A stretch of DNA of 64,000 nt from Anaerolineae bacterium (GTDB lineage Bacteria; Chloroflexota; Anaerolineae; Aggregatilineales; Aggregatilineaceae): assembly GCA_016926875.1 (NCBI GenBank), contig JAFGNU010000017.1:62001-126000 (forward strand), given 5' to 3'. Below, piece after piece: positions 18,393 to 26,594 of this stretch. Below the pieces are notes generated by a model, which did no database searches, was not told where the DNA came from, and was given only the letters and a program-made list of their open reading frames with translations. Every line of letters starts with the position of its first letter. Position 1 is the first letter of the stretch. Both the position numbers and the translations under genes were made by a program.

Positions 18393-18938
18393 ATGACCGA
18401 CCCGGAGCAGACAACTGTTGGCTTAACCGAGCATCCCCAGCCGTGTCCAAACTGTGGGCATTACTGCCATCCACACGCCGACCACTGCCCGTGCTGCAAC
18501 CACCCACTGCAAGATGCCAGCCCGCTAACTACCCGTCCGCTACAACGACTTCCCCATGCCATGCCGGGTGGCCGAAAAGGGCGGGATTACCTGGCCCCAG
18601 GCGCCGGGTTGATTCTCCAATTCCTGCCGTCCGGCTATGCGGTCCCGCTGGCGCTAGACAAGCCTGTGATCCTGGGACGCGGCGAGTTCTCCGGCCCGGA
18701 GGATTACCTCAACCTGATCGACCTTAACGGCTTGCAGCACGGGGTTTCACGCCAGCACTGCCGGTTCCTCCGGAGCGGTACACAGTTGATCGCCATCGAC
18801 CTGAACAGTTCCAACGGCACCTACCTGAACGACGAGAAACTCACCCCGCATCAACGCTATGTTGTGTCCGACGGTGACAGACTGATTCTCGGCACGCTGC
18901 ACGTCAATGTCTTTTTCAACGTCTCCACTACGCCGTAG
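18393..18938 (+). CDS. Zinc-ribbon plus FHA domain protein
   Basis: The 181-residue protein has an N-terminal zinc ribbon with two CxxC pairs (CPNCGHYC and CPCCNHPL). A C-terminal FHA domain carries all signature motifs: LGRGEF, GVSRQHCRF and LNSSNGTYLN. FHA domains bind phosphothreonine peptides, so this is probably a cytoplasmic adaptor in Ser/Thr kinase signalling. It has the same architecture as the FHA protein at 45.7-46.5 kb. It lies on the opposite strand within the capsid/tail unit, between the capsid and connector genes, with its own -10 element. Confidence 0.88.
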   Translation: MTDPEQTTVGLTEHPQPCPNCGHYCHPHADHCPCCNHPLQDASPLTTRPLQRLPHAMPGGRKGRDYLAPGAGLILQFLPSGYAVPLALDKPVILGRGEFSGPEDYLNLIDLNGLQHGVSRQHCRFLRSGTQLIAIDLNSSNGTYLNDEKLTPHQRYVVSDGDRLILGTLHVNVFFNVSTTP

Positions 18939-19003
18939 CGATTGATGGGTCGGGGCGCATGATGACCACGCGCCCCACCCTCCAAGAAATACCTGCACAG
19001 CCC

Positions 19004-20830
19004 CTACACGGTCAGGTTGTATAGGACGCTCGCCACCTCGGTATCAAAGCGCGCAAACGCCAGCCGCACGGTTGCCACCATCTGGTAAGCATCGTAGTAC
19101 GGCAGGTAGTCCATCGTGGCCGCGACCCGGCGGCGGTAGCCCACCACCCAGCCGGGCCGGTAGACGCACACCGCCTGCCCCTTGGTATTGCCGGTGGCGT
19201 TGGCCTTGCCGTCCGCCTGCGTGAGCGGCATCTCCGCGCTGACCAGCACCGGCACGCCGTCCACCTTGGCGATCTCGCCGGTCAACACGGTGGCGTGCGG
19301 ACCAAACTTGTCGACCGTCGCCACGTCATCCAGGCTCAGCAGCTTGGCATACGTGCTACCATCCACGATCCAGGCGCAGTCCGTCGGGCGCAGGGCATAG
19401 CGGGGCAGCATCAAAAAGCGCGTGGTGCGCAGCAGCGCCACCGTCGGCGCACCGTTGGCGTCCTGGGCGTTGTCGGTATTGGTCACCAGCGGCAGTTTGC
19501 GCAGCCCATCAAAGGCCAGGTATTTCACCGTGCTGTCCGGCGCGCCGTCGTCGCTGTTGATGTTGCCGGTCGCGCCGGTTTCGGTATCGCCGTTGAGCAG
19601 CACGTGATCGATGGCGTCCGCCATGACGCACAGCGCCTGCTCGCGGTAGAGCGGGATCAGCGGGATGGTCGTATCTTCGACCAGTTCCGCCGAAAAACCC
19701 ACGCGCAGCGCCAGCTTTTTGGCGGTCAGCGTGACCTTGCCGCTCCCGACCGGGCTGTCGGGGATCGGGTTGGCGCTGCCCAGCGTCAGATCGGCCTCGT
19801 CCTGCGTTTCCGGCACGTAGTACACCGCCGGATCGGTCCCGGCGATGGGCAGTTCAAACGGGTTGGACGGCATCTCGATCACGCGAAACAGCGGCAGGAC
19901 CACGTTTTCCGCGCGCGCCTTGCGCCACAGTTCGCTGGACCAGATGTCCGGCACCCATTCCGCGCCGTAGCCGGTGTTGTCAGTGTGCATCAACTCGTCG
20001 GATTTGACCGGCAGCGCGCGCAGCGCCCCCGCGTCAAGCTGGCCCTGGTCAACCGCCTGAAACGCCTTGTAGGCCAGTTCGCGCATAAAGGCATTGGTCG
20101 GCGCCCACTGCCCGCTGCGGCTCAGCCAAGTGTGCATGAACGCCATATCGACCGCATCCAGCCCGGCGTACTTGCTGTGCACCTCGATGTGCGGCGCGCT
20201 CGGACGGGGCGCCGTCTGCGCCGCCGGGAGCCGTTTGATCGCGTCGCCGCCCTGTGCATTGTGTTGGTTGCTCATCATCCCTCCATCCACCTCGCGTATA
20301 CATTGCCCGTCGATTGGTTCAATCCGGTCGGTCGACAGGCCCAACGCCCGGAACGCCGCCTTGACCGCTACCGCGTCGGTGTAACGCGGTTCGGCGGGCG
20401 TGGGCGTCAGGCTGCCCTCGACAATCGGCCAGCGCCGAATGTGCCCGTTGGCGGCCACCTCGACCAGGTGCGGCAAACTGCCGCTGCTCCAGCCGAGCGC
20501 CTCCTGCCCGACCAGGTCCAGCACCGCCCGCGTCCAGCGATCCCGCAGGTCAAGCTGCGCCTCGACCCACACGCCGACCTCGTCCGGTTGCAGCGCGGTG
20601 ATCTGCCCGATCATGACCGGGCCGAGCGCACCGTCCAGCCCGTGCTGGTAGAGCACCGGGCGGCGCGGGTACCAGTCCAGGCCCAGGTCGGTGCCCGGCG
20701 TGAAGTACTCGCCCTGCAAATCCGGGCGCGACCGGTCGCCCCACACCACCAGGTAGCCGCCGATCCGCCCGTTCGCGTCCAGCGTTTTGACCGCCGTTGT
20801 GACCGGCGCGCGGACTGCGTGTTGTGCCAT
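19004..20830 (-). CDS. Fused prohead protease-major capsid protein (HK97 type)
   Basis: The ATG at 20830 has a clear AGGAGG site; the open frame extends further up but lacks such a site. Residues ~15-160 match the S78/HK97 prohead protease: a His in VLYQHGLDG (His63) and a Ser in ALGWSSGSLPH (Ser115/116). After a ~80-residue linker, residues ~240-608 match an HK97-fold capsid protein: the N-arm, then the segments YYVPETQDEADLT and LRVGFSAELVEDTTIPL, with a closing RRRVAATMDYLPYYDAYQ. The protease would cut itself off as the shell matures. The catalytic residues are retained. The gene is first in its unit and follows the SOS-like promoter. Confidence 0.85.
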   Translation of the reverse strand: MAQHAVRAPVTTAVKTLDANGRIGGYLVVWGDRSRPDLQGEYFTPGTDLGLDWYPRRPVLYQHGLDGALGPVMIGQITALQPDEVGVWVEAQLDLRDRWTRAVLDLVGQEALGWSSGSLPHLVEVAANGHIRRWPIVEGSLTPTPAEPRYTDAVAVKAAFRALGLSTDRIEPIDGQCIREVDGGMMSNQHNAQGGDAIKRLPAAQTAPRPSAPHIEVHSKYAGLDAVDMAFMHTWLSRSGQWAPTNAFMRELAYKAFQAVDQGQLDAGALRALPVKSDELMHTDNTGYGAEWVPDIWSSELWRKARAENVVLPLFRVIEMPSNPFELPIAGTDPAVYYVPETQDEADLTLGSANPIPDSPVGSGKVTLTAKKLALRVGFSAELVEDTTIPLIPLYREQALCVMADAIDHVLLNGDTETGATGNINSDDGAPDSTVKYLAFDGLRKLPLVTNTDNAQDANGAPTVALLRTTRFLMLPRYALRPTDCAWIVDGSTYAKLLSLDDVATVDKFGPHATVLTGEIAKVDGVPVLVSAEMPLTQADGKANATGNTKGQAVCVYRPGWVVGYRRRVAATMDYLPYYDAYQMVATVRLAFARFDTEVASVLYNLTV

Positions 20831-20878
20831 TGGCCCTCCTTTTGAAGCGTTTAGCTGTTGGTAATTGGCTGTTGGCTT

Positions 20879-20921
20879 CAGCGGCCAGCCCAACGCCGAC
20901 CGCCCCACGTTGACAATTCCA
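20879..20921. repeat. 43-bp leader repeat, copy beside the capsid promoter
   Basis: See 18148-18190 (39 of 43 bases identical). This copy abuts the 30-bp SOS-like promoter element. Confidence 0.7.
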
Positions 20922-20948
20922 GTTTAGCACAAATGTTCTGTTTGTCTA
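20919..20948 (-). promoter_or_regulatory. SOS-like box and promoter of the capsid unit
   Basis: These 30 bases are identical to 33622-33651 upstream of the terminase unit. On the minus strand they give TAGACA (20948-20943), a 16-base spacer, then TAAACT (20926-20921). The spacer holds GAACATTTGTGC (20938-20927), one base away from the GAAC-N4-GTTC box of Gram-positive-type LexA. The box lies ~97 bases before the capsid start. The remaining sequence to 21297 contains no gene: only a hairpin (21032-21058) and a short palindromic repeat (21209-21237). Confidence 0.65.
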
Positions 20949-21031
20949 CGTCGCTAACTATCATTTTTTAGTGTCATTTTTAACGGTGATTGTTATGTCT
21001 GACTGTTATGTTCGAACCGGCGGGGGACAAT

Positions 21032-21058
21032 AAAAAATCGCCGCGTGGCGGGGCGGCG
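21032..21058 (-). terminator. Putative terminator
   Basis: On the minus strand a CGCCGC / GCGGCG stem is followed by ATTTTTTATT. It is ~240 bases past the ActP-like gene stop. Confidence 0.45.
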
Positions 21059-21208
21059 GCGGGGTAAGCGGAGCACTTCTTGTTTGAGCTTGTTGCTATA
21101 TCAACTACGCCTCCTCATTGGCTGATCCCCTTTCTTTCCAAAATCTACGAAACAGTTTGTATCTCCGCAGATTCAGGGTCAGCCAACATCAGCGTGTTGG
21201 TGTTTTGG

Positions 21209-21237
21209 GTAGGGACGACTCGGTGAGTCGCCCCTAC
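21209..21237. repeat. Short core copy of the GTAGGGGC palindrome
   Basis: A GTAGGG...CCCCTAC hairpin with CGACTC/GAGTCG arms matches one of the two hairpins of the 98-bp element. Confidence 0.6.
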
Positions 21238-21297
21238 GCAGTATGCAGGTTTTAGTTGGTTTCTCCGTAGTTCGCTATTGATATTTGCCCTGTGCAC

Positions 21298-23229
21298 CTA
21301 ATCTGCTGCTACGATCTCCACGTGGGCCGGGCTGCTGGCTTCTTTGGGCTGCGTCAGCAGCGATACCACGATCAACACCACAAAGCTCAGCGGAATGGAG
21401 ACAATGCCAGGGTTATCCAGCGGGAACGGGGCTTCGGCGTCAATGCCGTAGCGCTCATACATGGCTGGCGAGAGCAGAATCAGCACCAGGGCCGTTACCA
21501 TTCCGGTGAAGATCGAGGCAGCGATACCTTTGGCCGTCGTCTTTTTCCAGAACAGCAGCATCAGGATAGCGGGCAGGTTGGCCGAAGCCGCTACCGCAAA
21601 CGCCAGTCCCACCAGGAACGAGACGTTTACTCCTTTGAAGTAAATGCCGAGCAGGATGGCTACACCTCCTACCAGGACCGCTGTGATCTTGCCAACGACC
21701 ACCTGCTGCGTATCCGACAGGTTGATGCGCATGAAGTTGCTGGTCAGGTCATGAACAACCGCACCCGACGCAGCCACGATTAACCCGCTGACCGTGCCTA
21801 ACACAGTCGCGAACGCCAGCGCCGAGATGATGGCGAACAGCGCTGTGCCAAAATGCTTGGCCAGCAGCGGGGCCGACATATTGTCACTCGCCACGTCCAA
21901 AACACCGTTGATCATTGCACCGAGACCCATATAGAGCGTCAAGATATAGAAAAACCCGATGGTTGCAATCGCCACAATGGTCGATTTGCGGGCTGCCTGT
22001 TGGCTGGGTACGGTGTAATAACGGATCAGGATGTGAGGCAGAGCGGATGTCCCAAAAAACAGCGCCAGCATCAGCGAGATGAAGTTGAGACGCGAGGACG
22101 TGGTAGCGCCCTCATCCACCTTGAACTTGACACCGGGCCGTAACAGCTTTTCGCCGGAAGTGATGTTCTGGTACCACAACTGCACGTCGTCGCTCTCGAA
22201 GGTGAACGACTCCTTGCTGAAGCGTACGATGGTGCTGTCCTCGATGATCGACAAGAACTCAGCCGGATTGAGGCTACCGGTCGAATCGACCGGCTGGCCA
22301 TCGACGATGATCTGATTGAAGCTGCCGACCTGGTAAAATTCCTTATTTTCCTGCGGCTCACCGTTGTAGAGTTTTTCTTTGCCGGTATCCACGATAGACA
22401 GCGTTTCGCGCAGGACGGGCGGTTCGACGCCGGTATCCAGCGCCCACCACGTGGCGATGCCTTCGCGGCTGAGTTCAGCGAAGTGCAGATCGCCCTCGGT
22501 GTGCTGGCCGGAAAGCTCATATTCGCTTCCCTCGGCCAGCGTGATCCGGTTATCTGCGTCGAACGTGACCGGCAGCGTTTGAAACTCGTGGTAATCCTCG
22601 CTGGGCTTGAGGTCAAAGCCGTTCCTCAGCACCAGGATCGCCAGGATGGTTGAGAAGACAATCAGCAAACCACCCTTGAGGAACTGCACGTAGGTGGTCG
22701 AGGCCATCCCGGCGGCGGCCACGATCACGATCACGATGGCACCCACGATGATCACGCCAACGTAGTGCGGCATCCCCAGCAGCGGACGGACCAGCGCACC
22801 AGCTCCGACCATCTGCGGGATCAGGTAGCACAGCGAGACAACCAGCGTACTGATACCGGCCATCAACTGGATACCACGTGAATTGAACTTGGCGTCGAGC
22901 GCGTCTGAGAAGGTGTATTTGCCCAGTCGTTTTAGCGGTTCGGCCACCACGAACAGGGCAACAATCCACCCGGCCAGGTAGCCGATGGAGTAGAGGAACC
23001 CATCGTAGCCGACGGTGGCGATCATGCCAGCGATTCCCAGGAAGGAAGCGGCTGACAGGTAATCGCCTGCGAAAGCGATGCCGTTGACGCCCCAGTGGAT
23101 GCGACCACCGGCTGCGTAAAAGCCGCTGGCGGTATGGGTGCGTCGGGCAAAGTAGAATGAGATACCCAGTACGGACGCCGCGAACATTACGAACAGGGCG
23201 ATCACGCCCGGTGAGGGATCGTAGATCAT
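21298..23229 (-). CDS. Sodium:solute (cation-acetate, ActP-like) symporter with large inserted domain
   Basis: The 643-residue protein is a polytopic member of the sodium:solute symporter family. The motif RIHWGVNGIAFAGDYLSAAS resembles ActP. Residues ~205-380 are a hydrophilic insertion, probably on one side of the membrane, which explains why it is longer than the ~550-residue E. coli ActP. After it the transmembrane core resumes with MLALFFGTSALPHILIRYYT. The start codon overlaps the stop of the YjcH/DUF485-like gene by four bases (ATGA), so the two are coupled. Its substrate is probably acetate or another short carboxylate (inferred from the partner). Confidence 0.88.
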   Translation of the reverse strand: MIYDPSPGVIALFVMFAASVLGISFYFARRTHTASGFYAAGGRIHWGVNGIAFAGDYLSAASFLGIAGMIATVGYDGFLYSIGYLAGWIVALFVVAEPLKRLGKYTFSDALDAKFNSRGIQLMAGISTLVVSLCYLIPQMVGAGALVRPLLGMPHYVGVIIVGAIVIVIVAAAGMASTTYVQFLKGGLLIVFSTILAILVLRNGFDLKPSEDYHEFQTLPVTFDADNRITLAEGSEYELSGQHTEGDLHFAELSREGIATWWALDTGVEPPVLRETLSIVDTGKEKLYNGEPQENKEFYQVGSFNQIIVDGQPVDSTGSLNPAEFLSIIEDSTIVRFSKESFTFESDDVQLWYQNITSGEKLLRPGVKFKVDEGATTSSRLNFISLMLALFFGTSALPHILIRYYTVPSQQAARKSTIVAIATIGFFYILTLYMGLGAMINGVLDVASDNMSAPLLAKHFGTALFAIISALAFATVLGTVSGLIVAASGAVVHDLTSNFMRINLSDTQQVVVGKITAVLVGGVAILLGIYFKGVNVSFLVGLAFAVAASANLPAILMLLFWKKTTAKGIAASIFTGMVTALVLILLSPAMYERYGIDAEAPFPLDNPGIVSIPLSFVVLIVVSLLTQPKEASSPAHVEIVAAD

Positions 23230-23534
23230 GCTGCGACCTCCTCGTTGTCCGCTGTGTTAGCGGCTGTTTCTTTGGCGAAACGTTCCACACGGGTGCAGAT
23301 CGAATTGTAAATCAGCCCCAACACCAGGGCCAGTACGATGAGGCCAAACCCGTAAACAACTGCCAGGTTGAGGCCAAAGACGATGGATTCGCCCATAGTT
23401 TCAGGGCTGATGGTATTGATGACTACGAAACCGGCGTAAATCAGGCCGTAAACGAAAAACAGTATTAATCCAACACGGGCTTTGTAGGTTGAAGCTTTGT
23501 CCTCGGGGAGTTGACTAGCCGGACTATGCCTCAT
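23226..23534 (-). CDS. YjcH/DUF485-like small membrane protein, symporter partner
   Basis: The 102-residue protein has two transmembrane segments (RVGLILFFVYGLIYAGFVVI and LAVVYGFGLIVLALVLGLIY) and cytoplasmic ends. This is the usual DUF485 layout of the small protein found next to ActP. The ATG at 23534 follows TTGGAGGA. It overlaps the symporter gene by four bases, forming a two-gene operon. The exact function of DUF485 proteins is not known. Confidence 0.85.
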   Translation of the reverse strand: MRHSPASQLPEDKASTYKARVGLILFFVYGLIYAGFVVINTISPETMGESIVFGLNLAVVYGFGLIVLALVLGLIYNSICTRVERFAKETAANTADNEEVAA

Positions 23535-23746
23535 AAATCATCCTCCAATTCAAGAGTAATCTTGACGCTCCGCAACTATAGCCTAAATTGTACTTGTGCC
23601 GCAACCGTTTTATATGTACAGGCTATACAAGGCAGGGTAACCCAGCATGTCGATTAACGGTGCTGGGGGTGTACCAACACACCCGACTGAAACCTGCTAT
23701 TTTTTTAAGCGTGACGCTTATTCGTGAAAAAACGGGGATCAAACAC

Positions 23747-23767
23747 CGCCGCGTGGAGGGGCGGCGG
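23747..23767 (-). terminator. Putative terminator after the Uma2/DUF433 region
   Basis: On the minus strand CCGCCGC / GCGGCGG (7 bp) is followed by a short T-rich stretch, ~25 bases past the DUF433-like remnant. Confidence 0.45.
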
Positions 23768-23789
23768 GGTGAGTGGCAGGGGATGCGCG

Positions 23790-23912
23790 TTATTCGTCGG
23801 CGGACTGGTTTTTCTGCTGCATGCGGGCGATGTTTTCGACTTTGAAGCGCGTCCCGGCAATGACGGGCTTGCTGTCCCGTATTTCGATGTAGTTGATTGG
23901 TATGACGGTCAT
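23790..23912 (-). pseudogene. Truncated DUF433-type antitoxin remnant (40 codons)
   Basis: On the minus strand an ATG with an AAGGAT ribosome site starts a 40-codon frame. It reads YIEIRDSKPVIAGTRFKVEN and then ARMQQKNQSADE before TAA. This matches the N-terminal half of DUF433 proteins, which are normally ~75-110 residues and often antitoxins of PIN-like toxins. The frame stops where the family continues with a helix after SADE. It lies 67 bases after the Uma2 gene. The rest of 23535-23979 contains only a terminator hairpin. Confidence 0.55.
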
Positions 23913-23979
23913 GTTTGATCCTTCAGCGGATTCGTTTCTCCACCATCAGCCCGTTATCGAGCAGCACAGTGTACGCGCC

Positions 23980-24528
23980 CTACTCCGGGAATACCGCGCT
24001 GACGGCTACCTCGAAGCCGGGCAGCACCTCGCCGCCGCCCAACGTCGCGTCGCTGCCCAGGCGTTGGACCGGCTGGCCGGGGACGTACACCTCGATGTTC
24101 TGTGGTTCCGGGCGCACGACCCACACCACCGTACCCGCCGCCAGGTAATTCGCCACCTTGACCCGCAGCAGATTCAGGTCATCGGACGGGGACAGCACTT
24201 CGACCGCCAGGTCGGGAGCGTTGGGGTTGTATGCATCGTGCGAGGGGTCGGGTTGGCGTGCCTTCGAGATGAACGCCGCGTCGGGGATGTAGCGCTCGCC
24301 GGATACCTGGTAGCCGCCGTCCGCCCCGGTGACGTAGCCCAGTTCATGACGCTGGACATGTACCACTATCTGCGCCAGAATCAGCGCCGCGATCATTGAT
24401 GCATAGTTATTCGATACCACCTCGACCACCTCCCCTCCAACGTATTCCAGCCGCCGGTCGGCGTTCTCCGGCAGCGGCACCATCTGATCAAATTCTTCGA
24501 CCGTATACCGCTTCGTTGCTACGACCAT
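23980..24528 (-). CDS. Uma2-family PD-(D/E)XK nuclease-like protein
   Basis: The 182-residue protein has the Uma2 (DUF820) layout: an opening YTVEEFDQMV, the core strands IPDAAFISK and PDLAVEVLSPSDD, and a later KVANYLAAGTVVWVV. The spaced Asp, Glu and Lys fit the restriction-endonuclease-like active site. It ends with the usual LPGFEV. The frame would continue for 18 more codons after the TAG stop, which may be a remnant of an older end. These genes are abundant in Chloroflexota and cyanobacteria; their role is unknown. The gene appears to be monocistronic or paired with the DUF433 remnant. Confidence 0.8.
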   Translation of the reverse strand: MVVATKRYTVEEFDQMVPLPENADRRLEYVGGEVVEVVSNNYASMIAALILAQIVVHVQRHELGYVTGADGGYQVSGERYIPDAAFISKARQPDPSHDAYNPNAPDLAVEVLSPSDDLNLLRVKVANYLAAGTVVWVVRPEPQNIEVYVPGQPVQRLGSDATLGGGEVLPGFEVAVSAVFPE

Positions 24529-24578
24529 AGCTCAACTCCCTGATGCTCTTTGCTCCTCATTGTACCGCAATAAGACGT

Positions 24579-24621
24579 GAAACCGCCGGGCGGCGATCTG
24601 ATCACCACACCCGGCGGTTTC
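24579..24621 (-). terminator. Terminator of the TIR-HEAT gene
   Basis: A perfect 12-bp stem (GAAACCGCCGGG / CCCGGCGGTTTC) lies ~85 bases past the minus-strand stop at 24706. Confidence 0.6.
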
Positions 24622-24705
24622 CTCTTCCCACACCCTGAATCCAGGGCGCCCTACCCGTCCGGCCAGCCGCTCTCCAGGCCCGCCGGACGACCCGATCGTT
24701 TCCGG

Positions 24706-26277
24706 CTAATTCTGCTCAGCCGTATCGATCTCGACCTCTGTACTGACCTCTGCCTCGTCGGCATCCGGCTCCGGTTCGCCGCGCCACAACTTGACTGCGG
24801 CCTGCGCTTCCGGTGTATCGATGCGCCTCAGCGCTTCGGCGGCGGCCCAGCTTGCCTGCCAGCCCGTGTTGTGCAGCGCTTCCATCAGCGCCGGGACTGC
24901 CAGCTTGCCCATGCCTTGCAGCGCTTCCGCCGCCGCATAGCGCACATCCCAGTCCGCATCATCCAGCATAACAACCAGTCCCGGAATCGCAGGCTCTCCG
25001 ATCTCGACCAGCGCGTGGATCGCCACCGGGCGCACCCGTTCATCGTTTTCGCGCAGGGCAGCCAGCAAGGGCGCAACGGCAGCTTCCCCGATCCGCCATA
25101 ACGCCTCGGCTGCGGCCCAACGCGCGCGCCAGTCGCGGTCACGCAGCTTATCGATCAAGCCCGGCACCGCCGCCGCATCGCCGATCCGGCCTAACGCCGA
25201 AGCAGCCGAGATACGGACTTCATGTTCGGAGTCACGCAGCGCCCTGACCAGGTCGGGCACCGCCGAAATGTTTCCTGTATTGGCGAGCGCTTCGGCTGCT
25301 CGCCAGCGCACGCGCGCTTCGGGATCGTGCAGCGAATCGATCAGCGCCGGGACCACGTCCTCGCCGCCGATGTCGCCCAGCACGTCCGTAGCGTGCAGCC
25401 GGATCTGCCAGTCGGCATCGTCCAGCGCATCGATCAGCACCGGGATGGCTGGTTCGCCAATGTCGCGGAGCGCGGCGGTGATAACCATCACGTTCCCCCC
25501 ACCGCCAAACGGGCCGGGCGCCCGCACGCGCAGCGTATCCAGCAAGACCGGGACCGCTGCCACCGCTTTGATCTGGCCCAGCGCCCGCGCTGCCACGTCC
25601 CGCGCGCGCCAATCATTGCCGCGCAGCAGCTTGATCAGCGCCGGGATGGCCGCCTTGTCGCCCAACTCACCCAACCGCTGGATGGCAGCAATACATGCTT
25701 CCCGGTTATCCCCGCGCTCCAACCGCTCGATCAGCTTCTCGACCGTCTCCGTCTGAATCCCCTGATCGGGACGGCGGTTGTTGTTCGCGTCCTCGCGGCG
25801 TTTGATGCGCTCCAACAGGCTGCCGGATGGTTGCTGCAACGGCGATCCAAACGGCACCGCATTGCGAGACGGCCTGGCCGGTACCGACGGCCCGCTGCGG
25901 CAGGCATTCTGCACCTGCCGGATCAGCTTGCCCCAGGGCTGAGCGTCCGGGTCGCTGAAATCCAGGCGCGGCAGCGCTTCCAGGCGTGGGTGGATGTCGG
26001 CGGGTTTCAGCACAATTGGGATGACGGATACCCCCACACCCAACGCGAACGTCCACTCGTACATCATGTGCTCAGACGCGCTGGCGTCCGATGGTTGGAT
26101 CACGAGCAGGGCAAACGCATCGCGGATCGCCTGATCGATCGATTCGCGCCACTGCCCGTCCGCACGCAGCCGTTCAGTGTCCGACCAGACCCGGAACCCG
26201 GCATCCTCAAGCTGGCGGATCAGGTCGGCAGCAAACGCTGCGTCTTTAGGTTTATACGAGATATACACATGGCCCAT
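24706..26277 (-). CDS. TIR domain protein with HEAT repeats
   Basis: Residues 1-~135 are a TIR domain: MGHVYISYKPKDAAFAADL, then a cysteine-free core with Glu74 in MMYEW at the place of the catalytic Glu of NAD-cleaving TIRs. Residues ~185-500 are about ten HEAT/PBS-lyase-type repeats of ~31 residues (for example DWRARWAAAEALWRIGEAAV). The 523-residue protein ends in a short acidic tail. TIR plus a repeat scaffold is typical of bacterial immune or signalling proteins, where repeats sense a partner and TIR acts on NAD. That role is an inference. It is a single-gene unit with a terminator. Confidence 0.88.
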   Translation of the reverse strand: MGHVYISYKPKDAAFAADLIRQLEDAGFRVWSDTERLRADGQWRESIDQAIRDAFALLVIQPSDASASEHMMYEWTFALGVGVSVIPIVLKPADIHPRLEALPRLDFSDPDAQPWGKLIRQVQNACRSGPSVPARPSRNAVPFGSPLQQPSGSLLERIKRREDANNNRRPDQGIQTETVEKLIERLERGDNREACIAAIQRLGELGDKAAIPALIKLLRGNDWRARDVAARALGQIKAVAAVPVLLDTLRVRAPGPFGGGGNVMVITAALRDIGEPAIPVLIDALDDADWQIRLHATDVLGDIGGEDVVPALIDSLHDPEARVRWRAAEALANTGNISAVPDLVRALRDSEHEVRISAASALGRIGDAAAVPGLIDKLRDRDWRARWAAAEALWRIGEAAVAPLLAALRENDERVRPVAIHALVEIGEPAIPGLVVMLDDADWDVRYAAAEALQGMGKLAVPALMEALHNTGWQASWAAAEALRRIDTPEAQAAVKLWRGEPEPDADEAEVSTEVEIDTAEQN

Positions 26278-26594
26278 AGGATCAACACTCCCTGCTTACC
26301 CTCGCGCCCCAATGGCGCACCGTATCCAATGCTTCTAGAGTGTATAGCTGGGAGAGCACGGCAGCCGCAGTCCGGCCCAGAACTGCGCTGGCCGCCGCCA
26401 TAAAGGGGACTGTCACATTGAAACAGGGAATGTCCCGCTTACCATACACCCTAGCACAAGCCCCAATTTGGATAAGTAGAAAAATACCGGTAACTGGTTG
26501 GGTATATAGATAAGCGTGACGAAACTCATTATACTACTGGTTGTGAACTTTGTATACTACCTTAAGGCCGATTGGCAGAAACATCAATTGTTCT

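Noticed and set aside
19295-20845. 516-codon plus-strand frame opposite the capsid gene
   Set aside because: It is rich in Arg/Gln/His/Val, has no domain-like pattern and mirrors the well-supported capsid gene; it is a GC-driven antisense shadow. The same holds for long frames opposite the terminase (31909-33630), the mutase (9913-11100) and the TIR-HEAT gene (25222-26403).
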